Shown: positions 12,361 through 24,300 of the stretch, piece after piece
Layout: every line of letters starts with the position of its first letter
Numbering within the stretch: position 1 is the first letter of the stretch
Assembly: GCA_020736575.1 (NCBI GenBank)
Contig: JAGPYM010000001.1
Location: 2,480,001-2,544,000, forward strand
Source: Thelonectria olida
Lineage: Eukaryota; Ascomycota; Sordariomycetes; Hypocreales; Nectriaceae
Length of the DNA: 64,000 nt
Direction of reading: 5' to 3'
Position numbers and translations under genes: made by a program
Notes under the pieces: generated by a model
What the model saw: only the letters and a program-made list of their open reading frames with translations
Told to the model about the DNA's origin: nothing
The model's database searches: none

Positions 12361-13663
12361 TGTGACGGTTGCAGCGGTCAATTCGCAACGAGGACGAGTA
12401 GGGCGGGGACGGAGGAGGGAGGAGCGGGAGATTGACGGGATTGGAAGTGCAGTGCGGATGCTGCAGATCCAAGAAAGAGGGTGCAGACCGAGAGGCTTAA
12501 GGCTTTCGTCGAGCGGCAATGTGGGAGGCCCAGGAAATTTCTCGGGACGGACTGGACGGAGTTGAAGCGCCGCGAAACAAGCAACAGGAAGCGCTCCAGC
12601 CCGAAAAGCCCGAACCCAGTGGACGCCCTGCATTCGTAGCGCTGTCCAGTCCCCTAACGCTGGGCAGGTTGTAGGGCGTCGGTTCCCCTCCACACCAAAA
12701 CACCCGCCCGCATCTCGTGGATAGGTCCCGCACCGACATCATCACGGCCGAGATCAGTCTCGAGATTGAAGCTCATGATACGCTCGGTAAATGCTTTTTC
12801 GACGCACATGGATCTGGCATCCCATGACCCGGCCATCCCCGGTCGTTGCTCGTCATTGTATCCAGGCCAGGGTATTTTTATTTGATTTGGTTTGATTTTT
12901 TCCAGCTTCCACTGTCACGGCCTCTCAACAGATTCGTAATCCGATCTTTCATCCTCTCTCTCACCATGCACGAATACGGCAAAAGACAAAGTGGGCTTCC
13001 TGTGGGCTTTCAATCCGCTCCATCGCTTTCTCATCGATATCCCACAGCACGCAAGAACCGGGGTGCCAGGCGTCACTGATTCTATCAACCTCCAATCTTT
13101 ATAAGACGCTGCCTCTACCCACCACAATGACACAAACCCTTCCTGTATCCCACTTGGTTCCCGAGACCTGGAGATGGCAACCGTTCTCGCCATTCTTACG
13201 CGGTCCCTCGGCTCCCTCCCTCTTCGGCTTCCAGTGGGCGGCGCGTCACCTCCGTCGCCGCTCCGCCTCCGGCCATCGGCCCCTCTTCTTTGCCATGCAT
13301 CCATCAGGGATCCAACGGAGGACAATCACCATTGGCACTCAAATCTCAATAGGTTGTCTTGGCCTCTCTGCGTTAGCTCGTCATTGCTGATTAGTTCAGT
13401 CCCCTGGGGTAACATACACAGCACGCTCGCTTCTCTGCCCTCCACGTAGTCTTCTTTCCCCGTGTAATCTTCGAGGAAATCAGTGACGGAGACCAACTCC
13501 GCGCTCTCTGCATTCTATTTCCCATCATTCTTTCTCGGTCCAATCAAGCCCGATTCTCTCAACCGAAACCTCCGTACGCCCGCTTTGTCCTTGTAAGCCA
13601 CATTGGCCAATTCATCTCGATGTCACTCAATTCTCGGCCCGTCGGGTGTCTTGGACTTCATCG
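12361..13663. other. Intergenic: promoter of DLD1 and 3' flank of the Clr5 gene
   Basis: About 1.3 kb upstream of DLD1. Overlapping short frames (for example 12915-13325 on minus) have no recognisable domain or splice structure. No RNA gene or repeat family was identified. Confidence 0.45.
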
Positions 13664-16163
13664 TCAAGTCTTCCAGACGAGCTGCACCGAAAACGTGGGT
13701 GTGCCGCCCTGTAGATGCGCTAGATATGCCCCCAGCTCCTCGTCATCTTGAATCTGCAGTGGAAGCTCTCCTCCCTTGCCGTCTTTAACAATTCCCTCAA
13801 CTCTCCCGCACAGAGCTCCGGGGAACTTTTCCACCGCCGTGTGTCGCAGCGATTGTAGCGATTGAGACACCATAGTCCCGATCCACAAGCTAGACCTGAC
13901 AACAAATGTCGACGATGGGTGCAGCCTCAAGAACACTGCCATCGCTGCCGCCATTGGTTGTACCGTATGGAATACCGAGTTAGGCGGCGTTGGCGCAGCC
14001 GCGTATGAGTGTTGCACATATTGTTGGTCCATAAACGCCGCCCCCGTATCTGCCGCCAGGAACAGAGACGACCCAATCTGGGCATCCAGGGGTACAGCCG
14101 TTGGCATTGTCGACCCCAGCACCTGGTGAGGGTGAGGAAGGTCATTGGGAGAGCCTGGTAAACTGGACGACTGCGACTGCAGTGGTATCGGTAGGTGAGC
14201 TGCCATGGCTGCTTCTGTGGGTGCAAATGGGATCCGAGAAGCATGTGATACCCCTGTCATGGCATTAAAGTCATTGTTGCCAATTCCATCGCTCAAGTCG
14301 ACTTGAACTGTTGGTGGCGAATTGTCAACCCGACTTGACCTGGACGCTCTTCTCATGGGAATTGCAAATGTAGGCTCAGGCGGCGTTTGGCTTGTTTGGG
14401 CTTCTTGGGGTTCATCCATGTCATCTTCTTCGTCTAGTTGCTGTTGATGTTGCTGCTGTTGTGGTGACTGCTGTGGTGACTGCTGTGGTGACTGCCGCGG
14501 TGACTGTTGCTGCTGCTGTTCTTCAGGCTGCATTTGCGGTGGTAACTGCGGCAATTGAGGTGGCGGAAGTTCTTTTCGTCGAGAAGACTTGCGACTTCTT
14601 TCATCGCGTCGTCTCTTCATCACGTCTCTCGCGAGAATTTCAACCGCCCGGGTGTTTTCTTCAGATGTCAAGTCCGTTCCAGACGTGACCAAGTTCTTGA
14701 AGGGATCTACCCTCCCAATCCACTTCCGTTTCAGCTCTTCCCATTCTTCCGGCGTCGTGTCCGACTTGCACGTGAGGTGAGCTTCTCGAAGAACAGTGTA
14801 GAAAGCGAGTCGAATCTCCCGCGACTGCTCAGGATTGAGTCCCAGGATATTTTTGGCATCTGTGAGCGTCATCCGGGTTTCCATGTTGCGCATCCTCTTC
14901 GTTACATCTATGCAAATGATATCCAGTGCATGCTGTCTCGCTTCTATGTCCTCCTTAGACACCCACATAGCTTGTTGAAGATGCGGATATTCGTTGATGA
15001 GGCGGTCCTTGACAGCATCCCACCTTTCTGGTCCAGCAAGTGTCTTTTTACTGACATCTTCCTCGGTGCATATTCGTCGAAAACTTGACCGAATCTCTCG
15101 ATAAAGGCCAAACTCAAGGCTCAAGGCGACCCTAGCCTGGTCGATTGTCATTTCTGATGGGAACCGGCCCGATGGTCCTGGAGCGTTGACCAGCGGGCGA
15201 CTTCTCTTTCGGCTCTTCTCTCCATTCTTGTCTGTTGGAAGGCCGGTATTCTCATGATCTTGCGGTTCATGGCCTTGCGTAGCGAGATCTGGAGAGATCG
15301 GCTGCAACGACGTTTGGTCTTCTGCCAATGAAAGAGTCGTGTCCCCATCCACATTGGGGAGGGACAACTCCTCTAAGGCTTCCTGGACCGGTGAACTCGG
15401 TGCCAACGGTCTCGCACTGTCTCCTGGGGGCATGCGCAACAGCCATCGGTTGCGGGAACGAACTCGCATCAGCTCTCTAAGCTTGATGTTGAAACCATCC
15501 TCGTCATTGAGCACGCGAAGTATCTCCCGCTGGGGGAGATTCTTTTCCCACAGTTCGTGTATGCGATTGACAAGATGCTCGTTCTTGTAAGCCGGTTTCT
15601 GCTTGGACGGGAAGTTCCACCGTCGGAACTGGGTTTGAAATGCTCGTTTGCTACAGCGGCCTTGTGAGTCCAGGGGTGTTGGGGGTGGAATGGAATTGTA
15701 TGATTCTAGTGTATATAGGTGGAGGGACAGGGTGGTGGACAAGACCGTATGTGCAGCGGCCATGTACTGTGATCTATTGGTGGACGAGAGTGCGGGTACA
15801 CGCGATAGTGAGGCCATGCAGCTGTTACACAGTGGGTGAGTCACCCAACTCCTCAACTCACCTGGGAGTAAACTTATAGACGGCCTTTAGATGGTCCATG
15901 ATGTCCTCGAGGGAGCGGCCCTCGTCGATGTAGAGGCGGTAGCATATTTTCTGGTGGACGTCCCAGTCATAGACCATGTTCGGGCCGTGATGGAAGCGGC
16001 GCTCATTGCTCTGCGCTGCCGACTGTTTAACTCGGGGGTTGATGGGCTCTGTGGCTCGAAGTTGCGTCTTTGGTCTGAATTGCGCGCGAATGTGGAGCTG
16101 CGTTGGTGGTCGATTCCGGCGCCCCGAGTTTTTCTTTGAGTCTGAGGTGCTGATGTTAGTCAT
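13664..16163 (-). CDS. Clr5-domain putative transcriptional regulator
   Basis: Two exons, 15862-16163 and 13664-15650 (211-bp intron), give 762 aa. The intron cuts the Clr5 domain: the first part is YDWDVHQKICYRLYIDEGRS and on to KFTP, and the second resumes SKRAFQTQFRRWNFPSKQ. Together they make the family's characteristic N-terminal block. The domain is named after fission yeast Clr5, a factor in gene silencing, and is common in filamentous fungal nuclear proteins. Two helical stretches follow (LSLEFGLYREIRSSFRRI and LNPEQSREIRLAFYTVLR), then basic RKSSRRKE, a Gln/Pro/Ser-rich tract (about 14430-14560) and a short folded-looking C-terminus (GELPLQIQDDEELGAYLAHL). A start at 15977 (MVYDWD), right at the domain, is also possible. 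The targets are unknown. The gene is divergent from the crotonase. Confidence 0.85.
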
Positions 16164-16641
16164 CCTGCATGTCGAAGCAGACCGTGCTAAAAAAGCCCCA
16201 TTGCACCGTCCATTCACACTGTGCACAATCACATCCTCTTCATGAGTACTCCGGGTTACCCCATGGAGTCGCCAGCATTAACCTCATCTCATCCAGCAGT
16301 TCATTAAGACATCTCCAAACCCGATATAATTCTGACGTCTTCCATGGCATCACATGTTATTTTTTACTGCCCCTTGCCCCAAAATCACCAACCAACCCAA
16401 GCTATGTGCCATTCATTCATCATGACATCTCAACCAGAAGGAACCTCGGCTACGGCTAAGATGTGGGCACTTTCCGTCCCCCTCAACTCCAAAAGAAATC
16501 CGAGATCCGACTACGTACTACGTAGCATGTCCTCATGAATAGGTAGGTAGCCGTCATCGTAACTCGTATCTAGAACACTAACAAAACTTCACCCCTCACT
16601 TCTCTCCATCGTAGTCCAACTTCATAGCACAATCATCCATC
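16164..16641. other. Shared divergent promoter, Clr5 gene / crotonase
   Basis: 478 bp between two divergent start codons. The palindromic tract ACTACGTACTACGTAG near 16509-16525 and the AGGTAGGTAG run at about 16540 are the only notable motifs. No gene is seen. Confidence 0.45.
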
Positions 16642-17562
16642 ATGGCATCCTCACCCTCCGTGCCAGAATCTTACAACACCTTCACCCTCCCAACCGTCCA
16701 ATTCTCGCACCACCCTGCCTCATCCCTAACCGTCACCCCCGTCGTCATCGTCAAGCTGCACCGCCCAGAAGCCCGCAACGCCTTCACCGACGAGCTTGCC
16801 GCTGACCTGATCCGCGCCCTCGACACCCTCTCCGCCGACCCCCGCGTCAAGGCCGTCGTTCTCACCTCCTCCGACGCCACCAACCGCTTCTTCTGCGCCG
16901 GCATGGACTTCAACTCGTCCCACGGCATCGGCCCCACCCGGGACACCCACCGGGACTCCGGCGGCCAAGTCTCCCTGGCCATGTACCGCTGCGCAAAGCC
17001 CGTCATCGCGGCCATCAACGGCTCGGCTGTGGGTGTGGGCATCACCATGACGCTGCCCGCCAACATCCGCGTTGCGAGCCGCGACGCCAAGATCGGCTTC
17101 GTCTTTGGACGTCGCGGCTTCATCATGGAGGCTTGCAGCAGCTTCTTCCTGCCTCGCTTGGTCGGGGCCAGCAAGGCGTTGCACCTAACGACTACTGGGG
17201 CGGTGTACCCGGCCACGCACAAGCTCTTCAGCGACCTGTTCAGCGAGGTCGTTGCTCCAGACGATGTCCTTCCAACGGCTCTCAAGATAGCCGAGGAGAC
17301 TGCTGCCAACGTCAGCGGGCTGGCCTCGAGAGTAATGAAGGACATGATCTATCGAGGACCCGGATCTCCAGAAGAGGCCCATCTTCTCGAGAGCAGTGTC
17401 TTCTATGACTTGTTCAATGGGCCAGATGCCAAAGAAGGCGTGGAAAGTTTTCTACAGAAGAGGCTGCCTGACTTCAAGGCTACTATGGCAAAGAATGCTC
17501 CGGCCTCGTATCCGTGGTGGGGCCCGGTAGATGTTGGTCAACCTAACAAGTCCAAGATATAG
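16642..17562 (+). CDS. Enoyl-CoA hydratase/isomerase (crotonase) family protein
   Basis: A single-exon gene encoding 306 aa, a normal crotonase length. The family hydrates or isomerises acyl-CoA thioesters. Residues seen: HRPEARNAFTDEL at the CoA-binding start, FFCAGMDF and AINGSAVGVGITMTLPANI, which form the two oxyanion-hole loops, and GFVFGRRGFIMEACSSFFLPR, where the catalytic acid region lies with Glu in MEACSS. There is no mitochondrial presequence. The protein ends in SKI, a variant of the SKL peroxisomal signal, which suggests a peroxisomal enzyme in fatty-acid or secondary-acyl catabolism. Exact reaction unknown. The codons are strongly C-ending in the first half, suggesting good expression. 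Confidence 0.9.
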   Translation: MASSPSVPESYNTFTLPTVQFSHHPASSLTVTPVVIVKLHRPEARNAFTDELAADLIRALDTLSADPRVKAVVLTSSDATNRFFCAGMDFNSSHGIGPTRDTHRDSGGQVSLAMYRCAKPVIAAINGSAVGVGITMTLPANIRVASRDAKIGFVFGRRGFIMEACSSFFLPRLVGASKALHLTTTGAVYPATHKLFSDLFSEVVAPDDVLPTALKIAEETAANVSGLASRVMKDMIYRGPGSPEEAHLLESSVFYDLFNGPDAKEGVESFLQKRLPDFKATMAKNAPASYPWWGPVDVGQPNKSKI

Positions 17563-18746
17563 TCCAGTATGCAGTCGAAACAAGACGGAAACTCTTTTGA
17601 ATGTTTGATCGGAACTCAATACTACTAGTGTCAATTTATCTACAACAAGCCGTGCAACAAGCCCATGAAACAAACCCGTGACTAGCTTCTGACCTAAGCT
17701 GTGAGTTGCCCTGTTGTCATACCAACATCAAACTCCCCACAGGGCACAGTCCGTTACAGATCATCTGCTGACTGTTCCCGAATCGTCGTCGCAAGCAGCT
17801 TGCCTCATCAGCCCCAATTATCCATTGCACAGCCCTACGTGCATAGTCTAAGTAAGTGGCGATACCTTCCATTCCTTCGGTGCCTCCGGGAAATCCATCG
17901 CCTGACTCTCCACCAGTCCAAAGTGAGTCCACCACCATCTCCACAATCCCCAGATTCAGACGGCGCCGAGCTGCCCGAGCCCCCACCAGCGTCATCGTCA
18001 CGACCGACTGAGCCTACGGAACCCGCTTGCGGGCCCTGAATCATCATGTGCAACTGTCATGTGAAAGGTGAGACGAGAAGGGGTCTTGTCTCATGCGAGG
18101 CCTGTTATTCACGCATATGGGTCTGTCAGAAGAGTTATAGAGAAACGCAGAGTCAGGGCAGTTCTGTTGCGAAAATGCTCATTGAGCTCATATCGTGTAT
18201 GTGATTGGCCGGGTCTAATCTGTTTCAATGTTTGAATGCAGCATCTGACATGTCAAGTCCCTCAGAAGCCAAAGTACCAAATGCCTGCCATGGATGCCTA
18301 TGCATCAGAAGAAAACACCCAGTAACAACAACAACAAGCCCAAGCTCGCAAATGCTAACAATCAAGAACATCAATTCCCATGTGATGCAGTCCTTGGCTT
18401 TCCAAATCGTAAGCCGAAGCATCCCTTAACGCCATGCAAAAAATACAGAAAACGATTGTCCGGTCCGGCCGTGAGACTCCAAGTCTCTTCCATCGTAGCA
18501 ACGCTATCAGGCCGTAATCCATCTAGGATGGAAGGATGCAGAGACATTTGCGTCCAAGTGCGCAAATCAGGTACCGTGAAGCAAACCCATTTGCGCCACT
18601 GTGGGGGTATATCATAAAAAGTGGTAGGTAGTTCGAGAGGTGTGGTTTGGTTGGTGTTGTCGTGGAGTTGAGTAAAGGCCGCTCAGACCGAACCATCCAT
18701 CAATGGACGGTCAAGTGCAGTTCGTTCACGATGCCAAGAATCGATT
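17563..18746. other. Convergent intergenic region
   Basis: About 1.2 kb between the ends of the crotonase gene and the minus-strand Ser-rich gene. The small frames on both strands are unremarkable. It should contain the two 3' UTRs. Nothing else is seen. Confidence 0.45.
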
Positions 18747-20162
18747 CTATCGTCTTCCCAATCTCAGCAACCGCGTTCTCAGCCACAGAACAAAGGCCGT
18801 CCATGTTCCCGTAGTTCTTCGCTTGGTGCTGTTGTTGTTGTTATTGTTGTTATTGCGAGTCGACTCGAAATGCACTTGATCGGCACGAGAACCAGGGGAT
18901 TGCGGTGATACTGTGTCGTAACCCTGAGTTGAAAAGCTAGCCTTCTCGTTTTCGACGATTCCATTGGCAGTATTTTTTCTCGAGAGCGATGGTCGCGAGA
19001 TCGAGGGTCGAATTTCGCTTTTACTTGAGATGCGATCGCAGGAAATTCGGGAAGCGCCAAAGCTGGCCTTTCGGCCGTGAGAATGAGCCTTGGCGAGGCG
19101 ATGTGCCTCTTTGTTCTCTGCACGCTCTTGCTTGCGAGTCTGCTCACGAGCATACTTCTCCTCCTTGGCCCTCTCTTTTTCCTCAAATTTGCGTCGCGCC
19201 TCGCGAACATGTTCCTGGCGGTTTGCCGTGTCAACCTCGCTTCGGGACCTAAGACGGAGGCCATTCATATCGAGAGAGGAACGTAAAGGTGACATGGCCG
19301 AGGCGGAGGAAGAACTGCCCAGCATTTGCGGAGAGATGAAGGACGTGGGTGGGCTGGTGCTGGAGGCAGACTCGAGAGCTGTAGAGGAAGCCGTGTTCAA
19401 GTGAAGATCGGAGCGACTCTTGGTCACAATACTTTGAGTTTTCCGGCCCGCAGCAGCCGAGGTGGACCGCGGATTTGACGTCGCACGCAGCGATTGAGTG
19501 ACGTCGGACAATGAGCTGGTGCGTTGGCTGGCCAAAGAAGGCCGTCGGGGCCCCGAGTTCAGGTGCGGGAGCGGAAATGAGCGGGAGGTCTGGTAAGTCG
19601 GCGGCTCAATGTCGTCGTCGTCCTCGGTGATGGTTGGGGAGTAATCGCGCGGCCCTGAGGGGTTGTCGAGAGAGGCGAGCGAGTTGGCGTAGGACAGAGG
19701 CGGCGTCGATGTTCGGGGCGTCTGCTGAAAAGGGTGCACGAAAGAGCCGTTGCGACCGCCGCTGGCTGAAGTAGCCACTGAAGCGTGAGAAGTGCCGCTG
19801 GTCGAGCGGGTGTGCGAGTACTTATTGGTGCGAGCGCCACCAGAGCTAATATCAGTGGCTGAAAGGGAAAAGCTCACATCACGGGCAGGTCGGGACGGAT
19901 GCCCAGGAATTATCGTCGGCGTATACGAGGGTCCATGGCCGTGATCTTCGTCCCCACCAGGGCTGTACGAGGAATACTGGGCTTGCTCGTCCCAGCCGCG
20001 GTTGAGATCGAGAGAATTCTTTTCCGAGTGCGAGTGAGGCTGCAGCTTCTTAAGGATGGGCTTCACGGCCTGACGACTCCGGGCCTTTGTGATCTTGGCG
20101 TGAGCGTGTAGGTTGCCATGGTGGTGGCTGTTCGAGTGCGTGGAAAAGGAGGCCATCACCAT
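18747..20162 (-). CDS. Disordered Ser-rich fungal protein of unknown function
   Basis: A single exon encoding 471 aa; the start ATG GTG ATG GCC TCC allows initiation at 20162 or 20156. I do not recognise a named domain. The N-terminus is His/Ser-rich (FSTHSNSHHHGNLHAHAK), and a Lys/Arg-rich stretch follows (KARSRQAVKPILKKLQ). Long Ser/Thr/Pro low-complexity regions then precede a strongly charged helix or coiled coil near residues 320-375 (ARRKFEEKERAKEEKYAREQ). A run of about nine Asn sits near residues 437-445. The protein ends in a short hydrophobic-basic tail (WTAFVLWLRTRLLRLGRR) that could bind a membrane. The even third-position bias and the single long frame support a real gene. The role cannot be stated. 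Confidence 0.75.
   Translation of the reverse strand: MVMASFSTHSNSHHHGNLHAHAKITKARSRQAVKPILKKLQPHSHSEKNSLDLNRGWDEQAQYSSYSPGGDEDHGHGPSYTPTIIPGHPSRPARDVSFSLSATDISSGGARTNKYSHTRSTSGTSHASVATSASGGRNGSFVHPFQQTPRTSTPPLSYANSLASLDNPSGPRDYSPTITEDDDDIEPPTYQTSRSFPLPHLNSGPRRPSLASQRTSSLSDVTQSLRATSNPRSTSAAAGRKTQSIVTKSRSDLHLNTASSTALESASSTSPPTSFISPQMLGSSSSASAMSPLRSSLDMNGLRLRSRSEVDTANRQEHVREARRKFEEKERAKEEKYAREQTRKQERAENKEAHRLAKAHSHGRKASFGASRISCDRISSKSEIRPSISRPSLSRKNTANGIVENEKASFSTQGYDTVSPQSPGSRADQVHFESTRNNNNNNNNSTKRRTTGTWTAFVLWLRTRLLRLGRR
18829..18855. repeat. Coding trinucleotide repeat (poly-Asn)
   Basis: The plus strand reads GTT/ATT units about nine times. On the minus strand these are Asn codons AAC and AAT within the Ser-rich gene. 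This is a likely length-variable coding microsatellite. Confidence 0.85.
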
Positions 20163-21311
20163 GGCAGGGCGATGAGGCCTTTGTCGAGAGACGATGTGAC
20201 GATTGATACACCAGGGGTGGGAGAAGAGACAAGACGCTTTATGAAACTACCCGGGCAAAGTGGAAGCAGCCGCGAGCAGTCAATAAGGCGAGCGGGGGGG
20301 GAAGAGAGGGCGGGAGAGGCCGAGATGCGCGGGGTTTGTCAGGTCTGATGTTGATGTCGCCGTTGCACGGAAAACAGCGATTGAAGATGCCACGGACCTC
20401 CGCCCTTTCAGAGCAACAGGCTGCTGGCGGGTTGCACGGGATACATTGGCGACTTTAGGGGTTGTGGGAGTTGGCGACACAGAAAGAGGCGCAAGTGCGT
20501 AGCCGCGCAATACAACGACGAGGCGGCGAGGTGCAGGGACCGGACGGGAGGAGGTCGGATCAGCCGGCGAGGGAATATCCGTCACGGTGTATGGAATCTG
20601 GGGGCACGATGGAGTAGAGAAGTCAAGCAGAGTTGAGTTGCGAGAGGAAGAAGTGGGAGGAGGAAGACAAGACGAGGGATAAGATCCGGAGGAGGCGGCG
20701 ATTACGACGGCCTCGCGGCGGAGCGAGCGGTGTTGGTCTTGGCCCTGGTGGCGGCGATGCAGACGGGACCGATTCCAAACAGCCTTAGAAGTACTTCGCA
20801 GCGTACTAGAGCAGCGAAAGGACCTCGAAAACAAAGCGAACAGCAACACCGACTGGGCTGTGTGTGGCTAGGCTGTTCTAGATCTTGGATGGCTTGGGGA
20901 CGACTGGATTGGATGAATGGATGGACGGGCAACACGGGGGAGAAGAGAGAGAGGGGAATGTCCCGAATGTCTTCCCCCAACGGGCTGGAGGGCCAAGGCG
21001 ACCAGGGAGTGAGCCTGTCAGCGGTCAAGGATGGAGCCGAAAGGGTCAGAGCAGCCAATGTGAAGTCGTCCTAGGCCAGATTCAGCCTCATTGTGTGCAT
21101 GGGCACGTGGGTTTGGTGGAGGAGGCGGTCGCAAGTGGTCGAGACGGACAGCGAAAAGACGTGAAGCAGGCCCCAGGGATTGGAGGAGAGATGGGACTGG
21201 AGAAGGGACGATGGGGTGCGGGCCTCGAGCTGGGGTTTGTGTTGTTGTATTGGATTTTGAAGTCCGAGTCGGTGACGGTGAGCAAGTCGTGATGCAGTTT
21301 AGTTCAATCAC
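20163..21311. other. Upstream leader/promoter of the Ser-rich gene
   Basis: This stretch is open in several frames. On the minus strand, a 189-codon frame at 20280-20849 starts with GTG, ends before the gene and has no domain. On the minus strand the region is pyrimidine-rich, consistent with a long 5' leader. I do not call a gene. Confidence 0.45.
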
Positions 21312-24300
21312 TTTTGGGGTGCGGGCGGGCGGTGACTGACGGAGTGAAATGCGCGATAACAGCCCGATAACGACCTACGTACGAATTGGCGGTGGATGGC
21401 TGCAGTTGGCTGTCGCAGACCCGGTGAGGTGAGGGAAATACTCCAGATAACAGGCCGAGGCCGAGACGAGGCCCCCGAAGAGAAGGAAAACTAGTTAATT
21501 AAAGTGTCTCAGACTACCCATAAACCACTCTCAAAGAACAGAAAGGATCGCTGGGAGCGGGGGAATCGTTGGACGGTTGCGACGGGGAATGGCCCATTTC
21601 CTGGAAGTTCCAGTCGTCAAAGGACGCTCCCTGTCGCCCCTGACGTCCGTCTGTAGGTCCCCTGTAAGAGAGTGGCCCTCCACTGTCCGCTACGCCATGG
21701 TACAGTCAACCACCACCGCAACCTAGGTATAGACGGGCGCACTCAGGTAGGTACCTAGCTCTCTGTCATCAACCGGGCCTCGTACACCCGACGACCCTTG
21801 GGTCTCAATCCTGGCCGCCGACGGGATGCAGCGAGCCCGCAGCGACAACAAGCAAAAAAGACAAGCAGAGAAAACTCTGACCGAGATGCAGATGCAGAGT
21901 TTTCTTTTCCTACTTCTTCTTGAGCCGGCTCACAAATTACATGAATTTGTTGTTCCTGTTTAAGTACTTCGCACTTTGTGCACATGTCTTCAAGCTGGGA
22001 CCGCACCTCAGAATGATAGATCCGCCATCCCACGAATGATTAATTACTGAAACGGAACTCATTCCCCAAACAATCAAATGACCGTAATGAATGCACTCTC
22101 GGTTGCAGTTCTGGCCGCCCTTGGCCAGCCAACACCAGCAATTAATTCCTGGTAGCGGTAGGGACAGAAATGAGGCCCAGCCAGCCCAGCGCACACACCC
22201 AGCGACGGAGAGTCGTGAGACGGTGCAGAATCAATCAATCAATCTCCCATCTGCCCATCCTCCGTTATCCATTGTCCGTCCACCTGATCAGTTCGCTAAT
22301 CAATATTGACGAGTGGAAACCACCCAACGGCGAGAGTGGTGACGACGCCCAGTCTTCGCAGAAGCCATCATAACATAGCCACTCCACTCGCTCATCATCT
22401 CGCCTACCGAGATTGTCGCTTTAGCTGTCTTCCCCTCTTCCTCTCGATAACACGCACTGCCAACGACAGAGGCAATGCCTTACTCCGTACCGTACGTATT
22501 TGTCATGTTGACATATTCTCCGCCTCCGACCGTCTCCCACACTTGATCGGGCCGTTTGGTCTTGGTGGTGGCATCGACTATCAACCGTTCCAGACACCTG
22601 GATAATTGTGTCCCGGTTATATACGTAGTGCACTACTTGACTGCGTATGCTGACATTGTGGTGCCATTCCTGCAAACCCAATCTCTCCCTCAGCTTGATG
22701 AGCTCGGTTGACACTCTCATTGCCCACGGCAACCCCATGAAACAGGCCTCATATTAACTAGCAACTCGCCTGTAACTGCTTTGCTGAATCACATTTCGCT
22801 CGTCCAGCTGGGGCAGAGTCAACGACCAGGTCATGGGTATGAACATGGGACACCACAGGTCGCCGTCGGCCTGGAGGCCCCGGCCCCAAGCTGGGCCTCG
22901 TCTCTCCACCTTTGACAAGGGCCTCTTCTCTCTCCCAATCGCTGGCCTTGTTTCCTCCTCCATCATCAACCGGTTCTTTCGTTTTTCGACCGTGTCCCGG
23001 CCGCTCTGGCCCTTGGCATTAGTCGCCGATCATCCGTCTCGAGAATCATCTCCATCAACCAAGCCAGGTGCATATGTTTTTCTTCGAGATGCCCAACCAG
23101 CTAGGACGAAACCCTCCATCTCCTGTCCTATCGCTGACTACCCTCCGGGGCGTCTGAAACATCCAAGCCGTAAGCACAGCGAGATGCAGGACGTGTATTC
23201 AGGCTTGTGGTGGCAGTGAGATACCTGCCTGCCTTCTTGGCGTTTTCGAAGGGAGCTGAGAACAAGGCGATGCCATCCGTGACTGTCAGCCGGGCCAATA
23301 TGGGTGCGAATTCACCTGTTTCCAGCTGCAGTAGCCCTGTCTTGCCTCCTCATTTTGTCTCGTTTCCTCCGTCTTCTTGAACGTATGAAGGACCTTCGCA
23401 CGTCCTTACGACCCAACACCCCACCCCCATCAGCCAGCTTCTCTGACAACACCTCAGACATTGCTAAGCTCAACCTACCAGTCGAGAAGGCTTACCACAG
23501 CCAGCCCGCGTGTCGATGAAGAATAGTTACTCAATGCAAGACGCGCAAACGCCAATCAGATGCACGGGACCAGCAGCCAGGATTCCTCACTCTTAAACCC
23601 CGCATGAGCATTCATAGCAGAGCCAACGATGGCCCATCATCATCAGCCACAGACACGAATCGACCCTTCAAAAGACTCCCCGGCTCCCCGCCAAGACGTT
23701 CGAGCAGCGAGCACATGCATCCTTCGCAATTACCCCTCTCTGACCTTCTCTTCTTGGGAGTTGGTCATGGTGGCCGATGTCCGAGCTGTGCAAAGCGCCT
23801 TGTCTGACTTGTCTCGTTGTTTTGCTTTTTGGTGGCTTTCTCTATGCTTGAATTGATGCATCTGCATGGTTCGAGATTCGAGCCCAGCAAGCAAGACCGA
23901 AGAAAGGCGAAGTCCTTCACACTGGTGGCTTGAGTGCGGAATGGTGTGTGTTACACCAGTTTGACCAGCTCATCTGCATCTGCCTCACGACTCCTCGTCG
24001 ATCGAAGGATCTAGACCTAGACTCGCGGGCCGCTAGTTAATCAGCCTTCGTCTCGATCAGCATCCGAAGCACCTCCGTACCTGAATCGTTGAGATGCACC
24101 CTAAATCTCCACCCTCTCAACTCCATCGCGCCCGCATCACTGGTCGCATGTGAGAGCCTGAGAACCTGAGCGGATGCTCCATGACACCGGTTGGCCGGCT
24201 TTCCGCCCCGCGCCACCATGGACTCGGTGCCGCCGCATCCCTCTCCCCAGGTTCCCTCCGCCCCGCTGCTTCAAGCTCTCTCTCAAATCAGTTTCCCCCT

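Noticed and set aside
12361..12693. Upstream in-frame extension of D-lactate dehydrogenase
   Set aside because: The extension has no targeting character, while the ATG at 12360 begins a typical mitochondrial presequence.
20280..20849. 189-codon minus-strand frame upstream of the Ser-rich gene
   Set aside because: It starts with GTG, has low-complexity composition and ends before the gene. It fits better as part of a pyrimidine-rich 5' leader.
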